A program made the translations under genes and the position numbers. A DNA stretch of 64,000 nucleotides from Deinococcus radiotolerans (GTDB lineage: Bacteria; Deinococcota; Deinococci; Deinococcales; Deinococcaceae): the NCBI RefSeq assembly GCF_014647435.1, contig NZ_BMPE01000010.1, forward strand, positions 68,302 to 132,301, given 5' to 3'. This document shows, one piece after another, positions 28,090-36,969 of this stretch. The number at the start of each line of letters is the position of its first letter. Position 1 is the stretch's first letter. The notes beneath the pieces were generated by a model. It was given only the letters and a program-made list of their open reading frames with translations. It was not told the origin of the DNA and ran no database searches.

Positions 28090-29435
28090 TACACGCCCTC
28101 CGGCGCCAGGTCGTTGAAGCGGACGTGCGCGCTGTGGAACTGCAACTTCACCGTACCGACCGGCCCGTTGCGCTGCTTGCCGACAATGATCTCCGCGATG
28201 CCCTGCTGATCCGTTTCCTTGTTGTAGTACTCGTCGCGGTAGATGAACATCACGATGTCCGCGTCCTGCTCGATCGCACCCGACTCACGCAGGTCCGACA
28301 GCATCGGGCGGTGGTTGGGGCGCTGCTCGACGGCGCGCGACAGCTGCGACAGCACGATGATCGGCACCTCCATCTCACGCGCCAGGCCCTTGAGGCCACG
28401 CGAGATGGTGCTGATCTCCTGCTGGCGGTTGTCAGACCCGCCGTTGCTCTTGCCGCCGGACATCAGCTGCAGGTAGTCGATGACGACCAGTCCCAGCCGC
28501 CCGTGCTGCGCCGCGATCCGCCTCAGCTTGCTGCGCAGGTTGTTCAGCGTCAGGTCCGCCTCGTCGTCGATGATCATGGGCGCGTCGGCCAGTCGTCCGG
28601 CCGCGTGCGCTAGGCGCTCGAAGTCCCGCTCGTTCAGCTGCCCGGACCGGATGCGGTTCATGTCCACGCGCGCCTCGCTGCACAGCATGCGCAGCGCCAG
28701 CTGCACCGCGGGCATTTCCAGGCTGAACACCGCGACGGCCTTCTCGCCGCGCAGCGCCACGTTCTGCGCGATGGACAGCGCGAACGCCGTCTTCCCCATC
28801 GACGGACGCGCCGCCAGCACGTTCAGGCTGCCCTTCTGCAACCCCGAGATCTGCTCGTCCAGGTCACGGAAGCCGGTACTCACGCCGTCTGGGATGCCCT
28901 TGTTCTGATGCAGCAGCGTGATGTACTCGAAGGTCTCCGTGACGACCTCGTTCATCGCCTGGAACGCCTCACCCTTCTTCTTCTGCTCGGCGACCTCGAA
29001 GATCATCTTCTCGGCGCGGTCCAGCAGGTCCTCCAGCGGCAGCTGCGCCTCATAGGCCAGCTGCATGGCCTTGCCAGACGCGCTGATCAGGGACCGCAGC
29101 GTGGCCTTCTCCTGCACGATGCGCGCGTAATGCTCGGCGTACGCGGCGGTCGGCACCTGATCCGACAGGCCGATCAGGTACGTCAGCCCCCCGACCTCGT
29201 CCAGCATGCCCTTGACGCGCAGGTCCTCGCTGAGCGTCACCAGGTCCACCGGCTCGCCGCGCTCCTGCAAGGTGCGCATGGCGGTGAAGATCTTGCGGTG
29301 CCCCTCGCGGTAGAACATCTCGGGCGTGACGGTGTCGCCCAGGCTGTTCAGGGTGTCGTTGTCCAGCAGAATGCTGCCCAGCACGCTGATTTCAGCGTCG
29401 TTGCTGTGCGGCGGAACGCGTGGCGTGAGTTCCAA
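28089..29435 (-). CDS. dnaB: replicative DNA helicase DnaB
   Basis: From TTG 29435 the 448-residue product begins (M)ELTPRVPPHSNDAEISVLGS, the normal DnaB N-terminus; AGAGAGG precedes it at proper spacing. The long open frame further upstream to 29636 looks non-coding. The N-terminal domain (about 10-150), linker helix and RecA-like C-terminal domain are complete: Walker A ARPSMGKTAFAL, Walker B LVVIDYLQLM, and the arginine-rich DnaB motif with LSQLSRAVEQRPNHRPMLSD. It unwinds DNA at the fork as a hexamer. No intein is present. The rare TTG start is notable. Confidence 0.95.
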   Translation of the reverse strand: MELTPRVPPHSNDAEISVLGSILLDNDTLNSLGDTVTPEMFYREGHRKIFTAMRTLQERGEPVDLVTLSEDLRVKGMLDEVGGLTYLIGLSDQVPTAAYAEHYARIVQEKATLRSLISASGKAMQLAYEAQLPLEDLLDRAEKMIFEVAEQKKKGEAFQAMNEVVTETFEYITLLHQNKGIPDGVSTGFRDLDEQISGLQKGSLNVLAARPSMGKTAFALSIAQNVALRGEKAVAVFSLEMPAVQLALRMLCSEARVDMNRIRSGQLNERDFERLAHAAGRLADAPMIIDDEADLTLNNLRSKLRRIAAQHGRLGLVVIDYLQLMSGGKSNGGSDNRQQEISTISRGLKGLAREMEVPIIVLSQLSRAVEQRPNHRPMLSDLRESGAIEQDADIVMFIYRDEYYNKETDQQGIAEIIVGKQRNGPVGTVKLQFHSAHVRFNDLAPEGV

Positions 29436-29731
29436 ATGCGGCCTCTCTCCCGGCAGGGCACGCGGCGCGGGGCCCACTGCGCCCCGAACCGCTCCTGCCG
29501 TCCAATCTGAATTCAAGTGTGGGGACACCCGCAGGTGATCCCATTCGCCTCCCCATGCCAGGCAGGCCGAACTGAGCAGCAGCATACCACCCCACGCGGA
29601 AGGCGGGCGCGGCCCCCCCGCACCCGCCCACCCCATCCACCCGGGCGGCCGTGATCACCGCCGTCCACGGCGGCCTTTCCCGGCGCGCCTCCCCCGCCGG
29701 GGTCAGGCCGCGCGGACCGCAGCGCCCCCCG
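29436..29731. other. intergenic region between dnaB start and EPS polymerase gene
   Basis: This 296-base gap must carry the dnaB promoter and the end of the EPS minus arm. I found no clear -35/-10 pair. A small hairpin CCGCCG-TCCA-CGGCGG at 29658-29673 could contribute to termination. Frames through the gap look non-coding. Confidence 0.4.
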
Positions 29732-30904
29732 TCAGGTGGGTTCGGCCGTGACCGCCGTGGCCCGCACGGGCAGAGCGGCCGGCGCGCGCGCCGGGAAGGA
29801 CCCCAGCAGCGTGCCCAGCACCCACCAGTAGATCTTCAGGTCGAACACCACCGCCCCCCAGCTCCAGAACAGCAGGAACACGATCAGCAGCGCCGCCGTT
29901 CGGTTGTAGCGCACCAGCAGCGGCGAGCCCAGCAGCGGCAGCAGGAACGTCACGGTCCCCACGACGCCCAGACTGGCCAGCAGCTCCCAGAAGGTGTTGT
30001 GCGAGTACGTGCCGAACGCGCCCAGGACCGAGAACGACTGCATGCCGTAGCCCGTCAGGGGCCGCTGGAAGAACATCACGCTGGCCTCGCGGATCATCTC
30101 GTAGCGCATGTCGTCACTGGCGTTCCCGGTCAGGAACTCCTCGAAGCGGCGCGTGATGCGCAGCTTCTGAAGGTCTTCGAGCTGGGACTGCACGTTCACG
30201 GACGACAGCGTCGCCGCCAGCAGCGCCGCGCCAACCAGGGTGCCCACCACCACCGCCACCTGCCGTTTCGAGCGGCGGTGCCGCCACCCCAGCGCCACGG
30301 CCACCATCAGGAAGCCCGGAATGGCCTTCTTGGAGGCCGTGGCCAGCACGACCGGCAGCGTGGTCACGAAGATCAGCAGCGGCACCCACCACTGCCGCCA
30401 CGCCGGGTGCACGTCATCGAGCAGCGCGTACAGGAACCACAGGCACAGCAGAATGAACGCCAGCAGGTTCGCGTTCTCCGTGATGCCCGACAGGCGCAGG
30501 TACGGCGTTTCCAGGTACTGCCGTGCAGCGAACGCCATGTGCGTGACCAGCGCCAGCAGCAGGCTCAGGTGCACCACCCGGCTGCGTGGCAGGCAGCGGC
30601 TGAGCAGCAGCGCCGTCACGCAGGTCAGGATGGACGTGACGGTCGCCACGAACGCCACGTACGCCAGGTCCCGGTCCACCGACCAGAAGTACGACACGCC
30701 CACCCACAGCAGGTGCGGCAGCAGCAGCAGGCACAGCGCGAGCGTCACGCGGTCCAGCCGCTCCCGCATGAACCCCAGGTACACGCCCAGCAGCAGCGCG
30801 ACCACGCCGTTGGCCACCACCGATAGCCCCGGGATGGGCGCGAAGACCGCGGTGGCGAACAGGCCAGCGGCGTACAGGACGGGAGCAGCGCGGGATGTGA
30901 GCAC
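29732..30904 (-). CDS. O-antigen ligase/polymerase-like membrane protein (Wzy family)
   Basis: The 390-residue protein has about 10-12 hydrophobic helices and the conserved features of the Wzy/WaaL-type domain: SGITENANLLAFILLCLW, and the late periplasmic-loop motif GAFGTYSHNTFWELLASLGVVG. The large extracytoplasmic loop (about 215-285) is charged. The likely role is polymerising or ligating undecaprenyl-linked repeat units of the exopolysaccharide. The start GTG 30904 has GGAGGT upstream. It is last in the minus-strand arm of the EPS locus. Confidence 0.85.
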   Translation of the reverse strand: MLTSRAAPVLYAAGLFATAVFAPIPGLSVVANGVVALLLGVYLGFMRERLDRVTLALCLLLLPHLLWVGVSYFWSVDRDLAYVAFVATVTSILTCVTALLLSRCLPRSRVVHLSLLLALVTHMAFAARQYLETPYLRLSGITENANLLAFILLCLWFLYALLDDVHPAWRQWWVPLLIFVTTLPVVLATASKKAIPGFLMVAVALGWRHRRSKRQVAVVVGTLVGAALLAATLSSVNVQSQLEDLQKLRITRRFEEFLTGNASDDMRYEMIREASVMFFQRPLTGYGMQSFSVLGAFGTYSHNTFWELLASLGVVGTVTFLLPLLGSPLLVRYNRTAALLIVFLLFWSWGAVVFDLKIYWWVLGTLLGSFPARAPAALPVRATAVTAEPT

Positions 30905-31021
30905 CAGGACCTCCGGGTCGGGGCTCGGCGACCCCGCCTGATTCGACGGCTGATTCGGTTGCGGCTGAGCTGATTGCGACTGGCCCGGACCCGCAGGTAC
31001 TGGCTGCGGCGTGGGGGCCGT

Positions 31022-32431
31022 TCAGGACTGCAGGGGCGCCCGACCCGGCCCGACGCGCGGCAGGTGCTCCGCGGCGCCTTCCGGCAGCATGGAGACGGTG
31101 TACCGGTACTTCCCGGACGGGGACGGCGGGATCCGCTGGCAGTACTCCAGGTCAGGCGTGACCTCGTGCAGCAGGATGCGTTTGAGGCCCTGACGCAGCC
31201 GGTCCTCCTCGTCCGGGGTTAGCGGCTGCCCGGCGTACGTGACCAGCTTCAGCGTCACCTTGTCGGGGGCGTGCTGCACCACCTGGAATTTCTTCACGCC
31301 GGGCACCACCATGTCCACGCAGATCAGGTGAATCATCGCCTCGGACATCACGCGGCTGCCGCTGGGCAGGATGAAGCAGTCGGCGGTGCGGCCGTGCAGG
31401 CCACTCAGGGCCGGCAGGGACCGCCCGCACGCGCACGTTCCGGCCGGCGCGAGCGCACCCAGGTCCCCGATGTCATAGCGCAGCAGCGGCATGGTGTAGT
31501 TGCTCAGAAGGGTCACCGTGATGCGGCCCACCTCGCCCGGCGGCAGCGCGCGCCCCTGGTCGTCCAGGATCTCCACGAAGTGCGTCCAGGGGTTCAGGTG
31601 CAGGGTGCCTTCCCCGCACTCGCAGGCCAGGTCCCCCACCTCCCGCGAGCCGTACCGGTCGAACACGGGCGCGCCGAACGCCTCGGCCACCGCCTGCCGC
31701 GCCGCGGGGAACAGGTTCCCGGCCGAGGACATCACCGCGCGCGGCGGGTGCACCCGCAGGCCGCGGTCATGCATGTGGCGCGCCAGCGTGACCAGCGCGT
31801 CGCAGTATCCGAGCAGCAGTTCCGGCCGGAACGAGTGAATGACCTGCAGGTAGCGGTCCATGGTTTCAGGCGTCATCTCGAAGGCGTTCAGCCAGCGTTC
31901 GTTCATCACGGCCTGCCCCAGTTGCCGGCGCCAGTTGGCACCGCTGAACAGGTCCCGGCTGGAGCCCCACAGCCGCACGCGGCGTTCGCCCGTCTGGAAG
32001 CCGGCCCAGCCGTCGAACAGCTGCTTGGTTGCCTCCGCCCAGGACGTGAATTCCCGGTCCTGCATGAAGATCGTGGGCTGCCCTGTCGAGCCGCCCGAGG
32101 AGTTCCGGAAGCCCTCGCGCACGCCGGCGTCCAGCGCCTGCAGGTCCCCGAACTCGTCCCGGAGTTCCCGCTTGGTCAGGACCGGCAGGGTTTGCAGGGT
32201 CTGCGCGGTGAGTTGACCGGGCTGCGTGACGCCCCGCTCGGCGAGCAGCCGCCGGTAGTACGGCACCTGGGCCTGCGCGTGCGTGAGCAGGTCCAGCAAG
32301 CGGTCTTGCTGCTGCGCCTGCCAGTTGGGTGGCGGCGCGAACTGCTGCGCGTGCAGGAAGTCCGAGCGTGCGTAGCGTTCGTCCAGACGCTGGAAGTACA
32401 GCTGGGTGCCCATCCGGTGAATCAGTCCCAT
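31022..32431 (-). CDS. CapK/PaaK-like AMP-forming ligase
   Basis: From ATG 32431, behind AGGAG at good spacing, the protein is 469 residues. It belongs to the phenylacetate-CoA-ligase-like adenylate-forming superfamily: RNSSGGSTGQPTIFMQD is the P-loop-like motif, FDRYGSREVGDLACECGEG holds the YGxxE motif with a cysteine pair, and PLLRYDIGDLGAL the adenylate hinge region. Homologues called CapK occur in capsule clusters, without a proved substrate. Position between capA-like and wzy genes suggests activation of an acyl or amino-acyl group for decoration of the polymer (inference). A much longer open frame upstream is out of register with the capA-like gene and is not used. Confidence 0.85.
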   Translation of the reverse strand: MGLIHRMGTQLYFQRLDERYARSDFLHAQQFAPPPNWQAQQQDRLLDLLTHAQAQVPYYRRLLAERGVTQPGQLTAQTLQTLPVLTKRELRDEFGDLQALDAGVREGFRNSSGGSTGQPTIFMQDREFTSWAEATKQLFDGWAGFQTGERRVRLWGSSRDLFSGANWRRQLGQAVMNERWLNAFEMTPETMDRYLQVIHSFRPELLLGYCDALVTLARHMHDRGLRVHPPRAVMSSAGNLFPAARQAVAEAFGAPVFDRYGSREVGDLACECGEGTLHLNPWTHFVEILDDQGRALPPGEVGRITVTLLSNYTMPLLRYDIGDLGALAPAGTCACGRSLPALSGLHGRTADCFILPSGSRVMSEAMIHLICVDMVVPGVKKFQVVQHAPDKVTLKLVTYAGQPLTPDEEDRLRQGLKRILLHEVTPDLEYCQRIPPSPSGKYRYTVSMLPEGAAEHLPRVGPGRAPLQS

Positions 32432-32481
32432 GGTCTTTCTCCTGTGTGGTCCGGGAGTGCCGGGCCGTCTGGGGGTGGCGG

Positions 32482-33483
32482 TCAGGGTCGGCTGCGGCCG
32501 AAGACCAGCGCCAGCTGGGCGCGGTTCGGGAGTCTCGGCTGCTGCCAGAACAGCCGGGCCAGCCGGGTCCAGTAGTACAGCCGCCGCACGAGTGGCTCGG
32601 CGCGGGCCAGCGGCGCGAGCAGCGGCGGCGGCACGTTCATGACCCCGCCCGGCGTGAAGGACAGTTCCGAGCCGCGCAGCCGCGAACGCCACACGCGGGT
32701 CTGGCCGCCGGGCAGGTCTAGGATGGGCACGACCGACCAGGTGTTCCAGGGCATGTGAATCTTGCGGAACACGTGCGACACCGCGCCGCCCTGGATGACC
32801 GGTTCGTTCAGTTCGGCCATGTGCACGTTGCCCAGCCCGAAGAAGGTCCGCCCGCTGCGGGGCTGCACGATGTGCGAGTGATGCCCGATCAGGTGATCGG
32901 CGCCCAGCGCGTAGACCTCCCGGGCGACTGCCACCTGCTGCGCGGTGGGGACCGGGCAGTCCTCGTTGCCCCAGTGCAGGCACACCACGACGCTGACGCA
33001 GCCGAGCGCGCGCGCCCGCGCCACGTCCGCCTGCACGCGCGCCGGGTCGTACAGGGCGATGCCCCGCCCGCCGGTCTGCGTCAGCGGCCGGCACGATGGG
33101 TGCGCGTACGACAGCAGGCCCACGGCCGCCCCGCCCGCGTGCACGACCAGCGGGTTCCCGTAGTGATCCTCGGCCGAGCCGAAGCCGAAGTGAGCGATGC
33201 CTGCGGCCGACAGGGTCCGCAGGGTTTCGTCCACGCCCTCCTCGCCGTAGTCGAGCAGGTGGTTGTTCGCCAGGCTGACCGCGCGCACGCCCAGGTCCCG
33301 CAGCAGGGTCACGTGCGCCGGGTTCGCCTTCAGACAGATCTTGCCCTCGGCGCGCTTCGCGGCGTGCGTGAGGGGCGCTTCGAGGTTCGCCACCACGAAC
33401 CCCGCCGGGAGGGACGAGCGGACGCTCAGGGCGGCGCACTGCACGTCCCCCAGGAAGATCAGCGGCGTGTCTTGACGGGTCAT
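32482..33483 (-). CDS. CapA family metallophosphatase-like protein
   Basis: The 333-residue protein shows CapA/PgsA features: FLGDVQ at the start (metal ligand Asp), VVANLEAPLT, SLANNHLLDYGEEGVDETL, LHWGNED and the LIGHHSHIVQP histidine cluster. These are calcineurin-like metal-site motifs. In Bacillus, CapA/PgsA is needed for poly-gamma-glutamate capsule export. Here there is no signal peptide or membrane helix at the N-terminus, so it would act in the cytoplasm, which is unlike PgsA. ATG 33483 overlaps the flippase stop (ATGA), with AGGAG before it. Confidence 0.85.
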   Translation of the reverse strand: MTRQDTPLIFLGDVQCAALSVRSSLPAGFVVANLEAPLTHAAKRAEGKICLKANPAHVTLLRDLGVRAVSLANNHLLDYGEEGVDETLRTLSAAGIAHFGFGSAEDHYGNPLVVHAGGAAVGLLSYAHPSCRPLTQTGGRGIALYDPARVQADVARARALGCVSVVVCLHWGNEDCPVPTAQQVAVAREVYALGADHLIGHHSHIVQPRSGRTFFGLGNVHMAELNEPVIQGGAVSHVFRKIHMPWNTWSVVPILDLPGGQTRVWRSRLRGSELSFTPGGVMNVPPPLLAPLARAEPLVRRLYYWTRLARLFWQQPRLPNRAQLALVFGRSRP

Positions 33484-34766
33484 ATGGTCTCCTTCGTGGC
33501 GGGCGACACGCGCCCATCCACCCGGCGCACCAGCAGCAGCAGGTACCCGGTGAACACGGCATTGATGCCCACGCTGATCACGCAGAACGCGATCACGAGC
33601 AGGTCCGCGTGGCCCACCCACAGGCCCGCGCCCGCCACGCCGCCGCGCGTCAGCAGGATGAACACCTCACAGATCAGGATCTGCCGCTGCTGACCCAGCA
33701 CCGTGGCCGCCACGTTCGCCGGGATGTTCAGCAGCATCGAGGCGTACCACAGCACCACGGCCGGCAGGTACTGGTCCTGCCCGCGGAAGACCTGCGCCAC
33801 GAGCGGCAGACGCTGCGCGATCAGGAACAGGGCCAGCACCGCCGCGGCCACCGGCACGAGTTTCAGCGTGTCCCGCACCACCACGCGGTGTAGCGCGCCG
33901 CCCTCCTGCGTGATGCGGCGGTAGCGCATGGCGTTGAACTGCCGCAGGGTCTCCCCCAGCGTGGACTGCGCAGTGGACGCCAGCCGCTGCGCGTACGCGA
34001 ACTGCCCCAGGACCGTCAGGCCGAAGCGGGCCAGCACGAACGACAGCACGTACTGCGACACGAAACTCAGCACCGACTGCGGCGTCGCGTGCCACACGTA
34101 ACGTCCCAGCACCTGCCGCCGCTGCTCGTCCGTCAGGTCCGGCGCGGCGCGCCACACGGCCCGCAGCCGCCCGCCCAGCAGCAGTACCGGCAGCGCGAAC
34201 GACAGCAGGTACGCCAGCGCCAGCGCCGACGCGCCCCCCACGCGGCTCAGGCTGACCATCAGGGTCAGGAACAGCGCCGCCTGCGTGACGCGCGTGACCG
34301 CCACCCACCCGCCGGCCTCCTGCGCCAGCAGCGTCGAGAACAGCAGCTGGTACAGGGTGTACGCGCCCGCCGTGCCCACCAGCCACAGCGGCAGCGGGGC
34401 CTCCGGGCGGCCCAGCCCCGCCAGCGCCGCGGCGGCCACAGCAGCCACGGCGGCCAGCACGGCGGCGTGCACGGCGGCCCGGCGCAGCGCCAGCCGCAGC
34501 ACCGAACCGGTCGCGCCGGCCGTGACGTCCAGCAGCGCCGTTTCCAGCCGCACCGAGATCAGCGGCTGCAGGATGAACGTGCTGGCCATGATCAGGCTGA
34601 ACTGCCCGAAGGCCGCCGCCGAGTAGAACGACGGGATCAGGAGGATGCCCAGGAACCCCAGCAGCTGCGCCGACAGCTGCCCGCCCAGCAGCGCCGCGAA
34701 CGTCCGCCCGCGCGCGCCCGGCGCGACCCGCCGCAGCGCCGTGAGAGGCCCACTGACCGGCAGCAT
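33480..34766 (-). CDS. polysaccharide flippase (Wzx-like, MOP superfamily)
   Basis: The 428-residue protein has about 12 membrane helices with the Wzx-like opening TFAALLGGQLSAQLLGFLGILLIPSFYSAAAFG and the loop YVWHATPQSVLSFVSQYVLSF. It should flip lipid-linked repeat units across the cytoplasmic membrane. The start is ambiguous: ATG 34766 directly follows the stop of the dehydratase gene and is preferred; ATG 34784 would overlap it. No strong ribosome site is seen, so coupling to the dehydratase gene is likely. Confidence 0.85.
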   Translation of the reverse strand: MLPVSGPLTALRRVAPGARGRTFAALLGGQLSAQLLGFLGILLIPSFYSAAAFGQFSLIMASTFILQPLISVRLETALLDVTAGATGSVLRLALRRAAVHAAVLAAVAAVAAAALAGLGRPEAPLPLWLVGTAGAYTLYQLLFSTLLAQEAGGWVAVTRVTQAALFLTLMVSLSRVGGASALALAYLLSFALPVLLLGGRLRAVWRAAPDLTDEQRRQVLGRYVWHATPQSVLSFVSQYVLSFVLARFGLTVLGQFAYAQRLASTAQSTLGETLRQFNAMRYRRITQEGGALHRVVVRDTLKLVPVAAAVLALFLIAQRLPLVAQVFRGQDQYLPAVVLWYASMLLNIPANVAATVLGQQRQILICEVFILLTRGGVAGAGLWVGHADLLVIAFCVISVGINAVFTGYLLLLVRRVDGRVSPATKETI

Positions 34767-34767
34767 C

Positions 34768-36588
34768 TCAGGCGGTCTCGGCATGAATCTGCATCTTGCT
34801 TTCGGGAATCAGGTCCCGCATCAGCTGCCGCAGCGACCCGTAATCCTCCCGGCGGGCCAGTTCCTCGAAGTGCGCGAGGTGACTGGTCATGAATTCCGGC
34901 GCGGGCTCGTGCGGCCGGACCACGAAGATCTCCTCGTTGGTGGTCGCCTCCAGCGTCTCCTCGTTCGTGAGGAGTTCCTCCGTGAGTTTCTCGCCCGGGC
35001 GCACCCCGGAGAACACCACGTCAATGTTCCGGGCGCCGGACAGGCGGATCACGTCGTGCGCCAGGTCCACGATCCGCACGGGCGCGCCCATCTTCAGGAC
35101 GTACACCCGGCCGTTCTGCGCCAGTCCGGCCGCCTCCAGCACCAGGCGGGCCGCTTCGGGAATCAGCATGAAGTAGCGGGTCATGTCCGGGTGCGTGACC
35201 GTCACCGGGCCGCCCGCGCGGATCTGCGCCAGGAAGGTCGGCACGACGCTCCCGCGGCTGCCCAGCACGTTTCCGAAGCGCACGGACACGAACGCCTGGT
35301 CCGGCTGGGCGCGCTGCGCGGCGCAGGCGACCACCATCTCCGCCAGGCGCTTGGTGGACCCCATGACCGACGTGGGGCGCACGGCCTTGTCGGTCGAGAT
35401 GTTCACGAAGCGTTTCACGCCGAACTCCAGGGCCAGCGACACGACCGTGCGGGTGCCCAGCACGTTGTTGTACAGCGCCTCGCTGGGGCTGTCCTCCATC
35501 AGGGGCACGTGCTTGTGCGCGGCGGCGTGAATGACCACGTCCGGCCGGAACCGCTCGAACACCGTGCGCAGGTGCGAGGCGTGCCGCACGTCCCCGATGA
35601 TCTCCACGTGGTCCACCTCTGGCCACTGGCGCAGCAGTTCCTGCTGAATGCTGAAGATGCTGTTCTCCCCCCGCCCGAAGAGAATCACCCGCCCGGGCCG
35701 GAAGGGCATCACCTGCCGCACGATCTCCGACCCGATCGAGCCGCCCGCGCCGGTCACCATGACGGTGCTGCCGGTGAGGTAACTGCTGATCTCCTCGACG
35801 TTCAGGTGCACGGGCTTGCGGCGCAGCACGTCCTCGAGGTTCACGTCGCGGATCTGCGCGATGTTCACCTCGCCGCTCAGCAGTTCGTACATGCCGGGAA
35901 TGATGCGGTGCGGCAGCCCGGCGTCCCGCGCGCGGTCCACCACTCGCCGGATCTGCGGGCCGTCCGCGCTGGGCATCGCGATGATCAGCTCGTCCGGATG
36001 CACGCGCGCCGTGACCTCCGGCAGCTGCTCTATGGTGCCCAGGACGGGCACGCCGCAGTGCAGGCTGCCCTGCTTGCGCGCGTCGTCATCCACGAACCCC
36101 ACCGGGACCATGCCCTGCGCGGGGTGGCGCAGCATCTCCCGCACGACAATGGACCCCGCCTCGCCCGCCCCGGCCACCAGGACGCGGCGCATGGGGCTGA
36201 GCACCTCGGCGCGGGCGCGCTGCTCCGTACGGAACCGGACTGTGGTGCGTAGCCCGCCCAGCAGCGTGAAGGCCAGCAGGCCGTCCAGCAGCGGCACCGT
36301 GATGGGCACGCCGCTCACCAGCAGGGCCACGCCCAGCATGAGCCCCGTGCCCACTGCCACGCCCCGCGCGAGTTGCCGCAGGTCCCGCAGGCCCACGCGG
36401 TGCCAGCTGCGCAGGTGGAAGCCCGCCGAGTAGATCACGGCCGCCTTCACCAGCGCCGCCACGCTCAGGTACAGCAGCAGCGGGTGCAGCGCGCCGCCCT
36501 GCACGCTCTCAAGCCGCAGCACGAACGCCAGGTACCCGGTCAGGCTCCAGAGGCTCAGGTCGATCAGGAAAATCCAGAATCTGTGCAT
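34768..36588 (-). CDS. membrane UDP-N-acetylhexosamine 4,6-dehydratase (WbpM/CapD-like)
   Basis: From ATG 36588 (GAGG 8 bases upstream) the product is 606 residues. Four N-terminal membrane helices (about 5-110) precede a first Rossmann-like domain with VLVAGAGEAGSIVVREML and a second SDR domain with TVMVTGAGGSIGSEIVRQV. The catalytic segment is NISTDKAVRPTSVMGSTKR, where Met replaces Tyr of YxxxK, as in the long WbpM-type enzymes. It should convert UDP-GlcNAc to a 4-keto-6-deoxy sugar, which the PLP aminotransferase at 44.9 kb could aminate. First gene of the minus arm. Confidence 0.9.
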   Translation of the reverse strand: MHRFWIFLIDLSLWSLTGYLAFVLRLESVQGGALHPLLLYLSVAALVKAAVIYSAGFHLRSWHRVGLRDLRQLARGVAVGTGLMLGVALLVSGVPITVPLLDGLLAFTLLGGLRTTVRFRTEQRARAEVLSPMRRVLVAGAGEAGSIVVREMLRHPAQGMVPVGFVDDDARKQGSLHCGVPVLGTIEQLPEVTARVHPDELIIAMPSADGPQIRRVVDRARDAGLPHRIIPGMYELLSGEVNIAQIRDVNLEDVLRRKPVHLNVEEISSYLTGSTVMVTGAGGSIGSEIVRQVMPFRPGRVILFGRGENSIFSIQQELLRQWPEVDHVEIIGDVRHASHLRTVFERFRPDVVIHAAAHKHVPLMEDSPSEALYNNVLGTRTVVSLALEFGVKRFVNISTDKAVRPTSVMGSTKRLAEMVVACAAQRAQPDQAFVSVRFGNVLGSRGSVVPTFLAQIRAGGPVTVTHPDMTRYFMLIPEAARLVLEAAGLAQNGRVYVLKMGAPVRIVDLAHDVIRLSGARNIDVVFSGVRPGEKLTEELLTNEETLEATTNEEIFVVRPHEPAPEFMTSHLAHFEELARREDYGSLRQLMRDLIPESKMQIHAETA

Positions 36589-36969
36589 GCGGGGCACCTC
36601 GCTTCATGGGAGAGCGGCAGACGACGGCGGTGCCCCGCACCCTAGAGACAGGGGCGTTGAGCAATGGTTAAAAGAGCGGCCGGTGATGGAACATCATGCG
36701 AAATTCAGAAAGGTTTCATGCAGCTGCCCGCCTGCACCCGGCGGCCCCACCCGGACCGCCCACCAACCCGCGCCCGGCGTCAGGCACGCCACCGCCAGCC
36801 GGTGGGCCCGCAGCGTGAACAGGATGTTGAGCGGACCCGCACTTGACTCTGCCGCGTCCGCCGGGCACCCTGAGGCTCATCCACCACCGCGCGAAGCGCA
36901 CCGCCCTGAGTGGCCCGGGGGACCGACCCGGACGTGCCGGCCACCGCCCCCCCGTGAGGTCCTTCCCCT
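36589..36969. other. divergent intergenic region of the EPS locus
   Basis: This 381-base gap separates the two arms and must hold promoters for both. A patch around 36655-36720 is visibly poorer in GC, with GGTTAAAAG and GAAATTCAGAAAGG runs, and is the likely control region. I could not settle on -35/-10 pairs. Short open frames across it look non-coding. Confidence 0.45.

Noticed and set aside
30905..31021. three CTGATT repeats between the Wzy and CapK genes
   Set aside because: Too short and irregular to call a functional repeat.
32432..33562. N-terminal extension of the CapK-like frame (total 846 codons)
   Set aside because: It overlaps the CapA-like gene in another frame and is Arg/Ala/Gly-rich; a good ribosome site supports ATG 32431.
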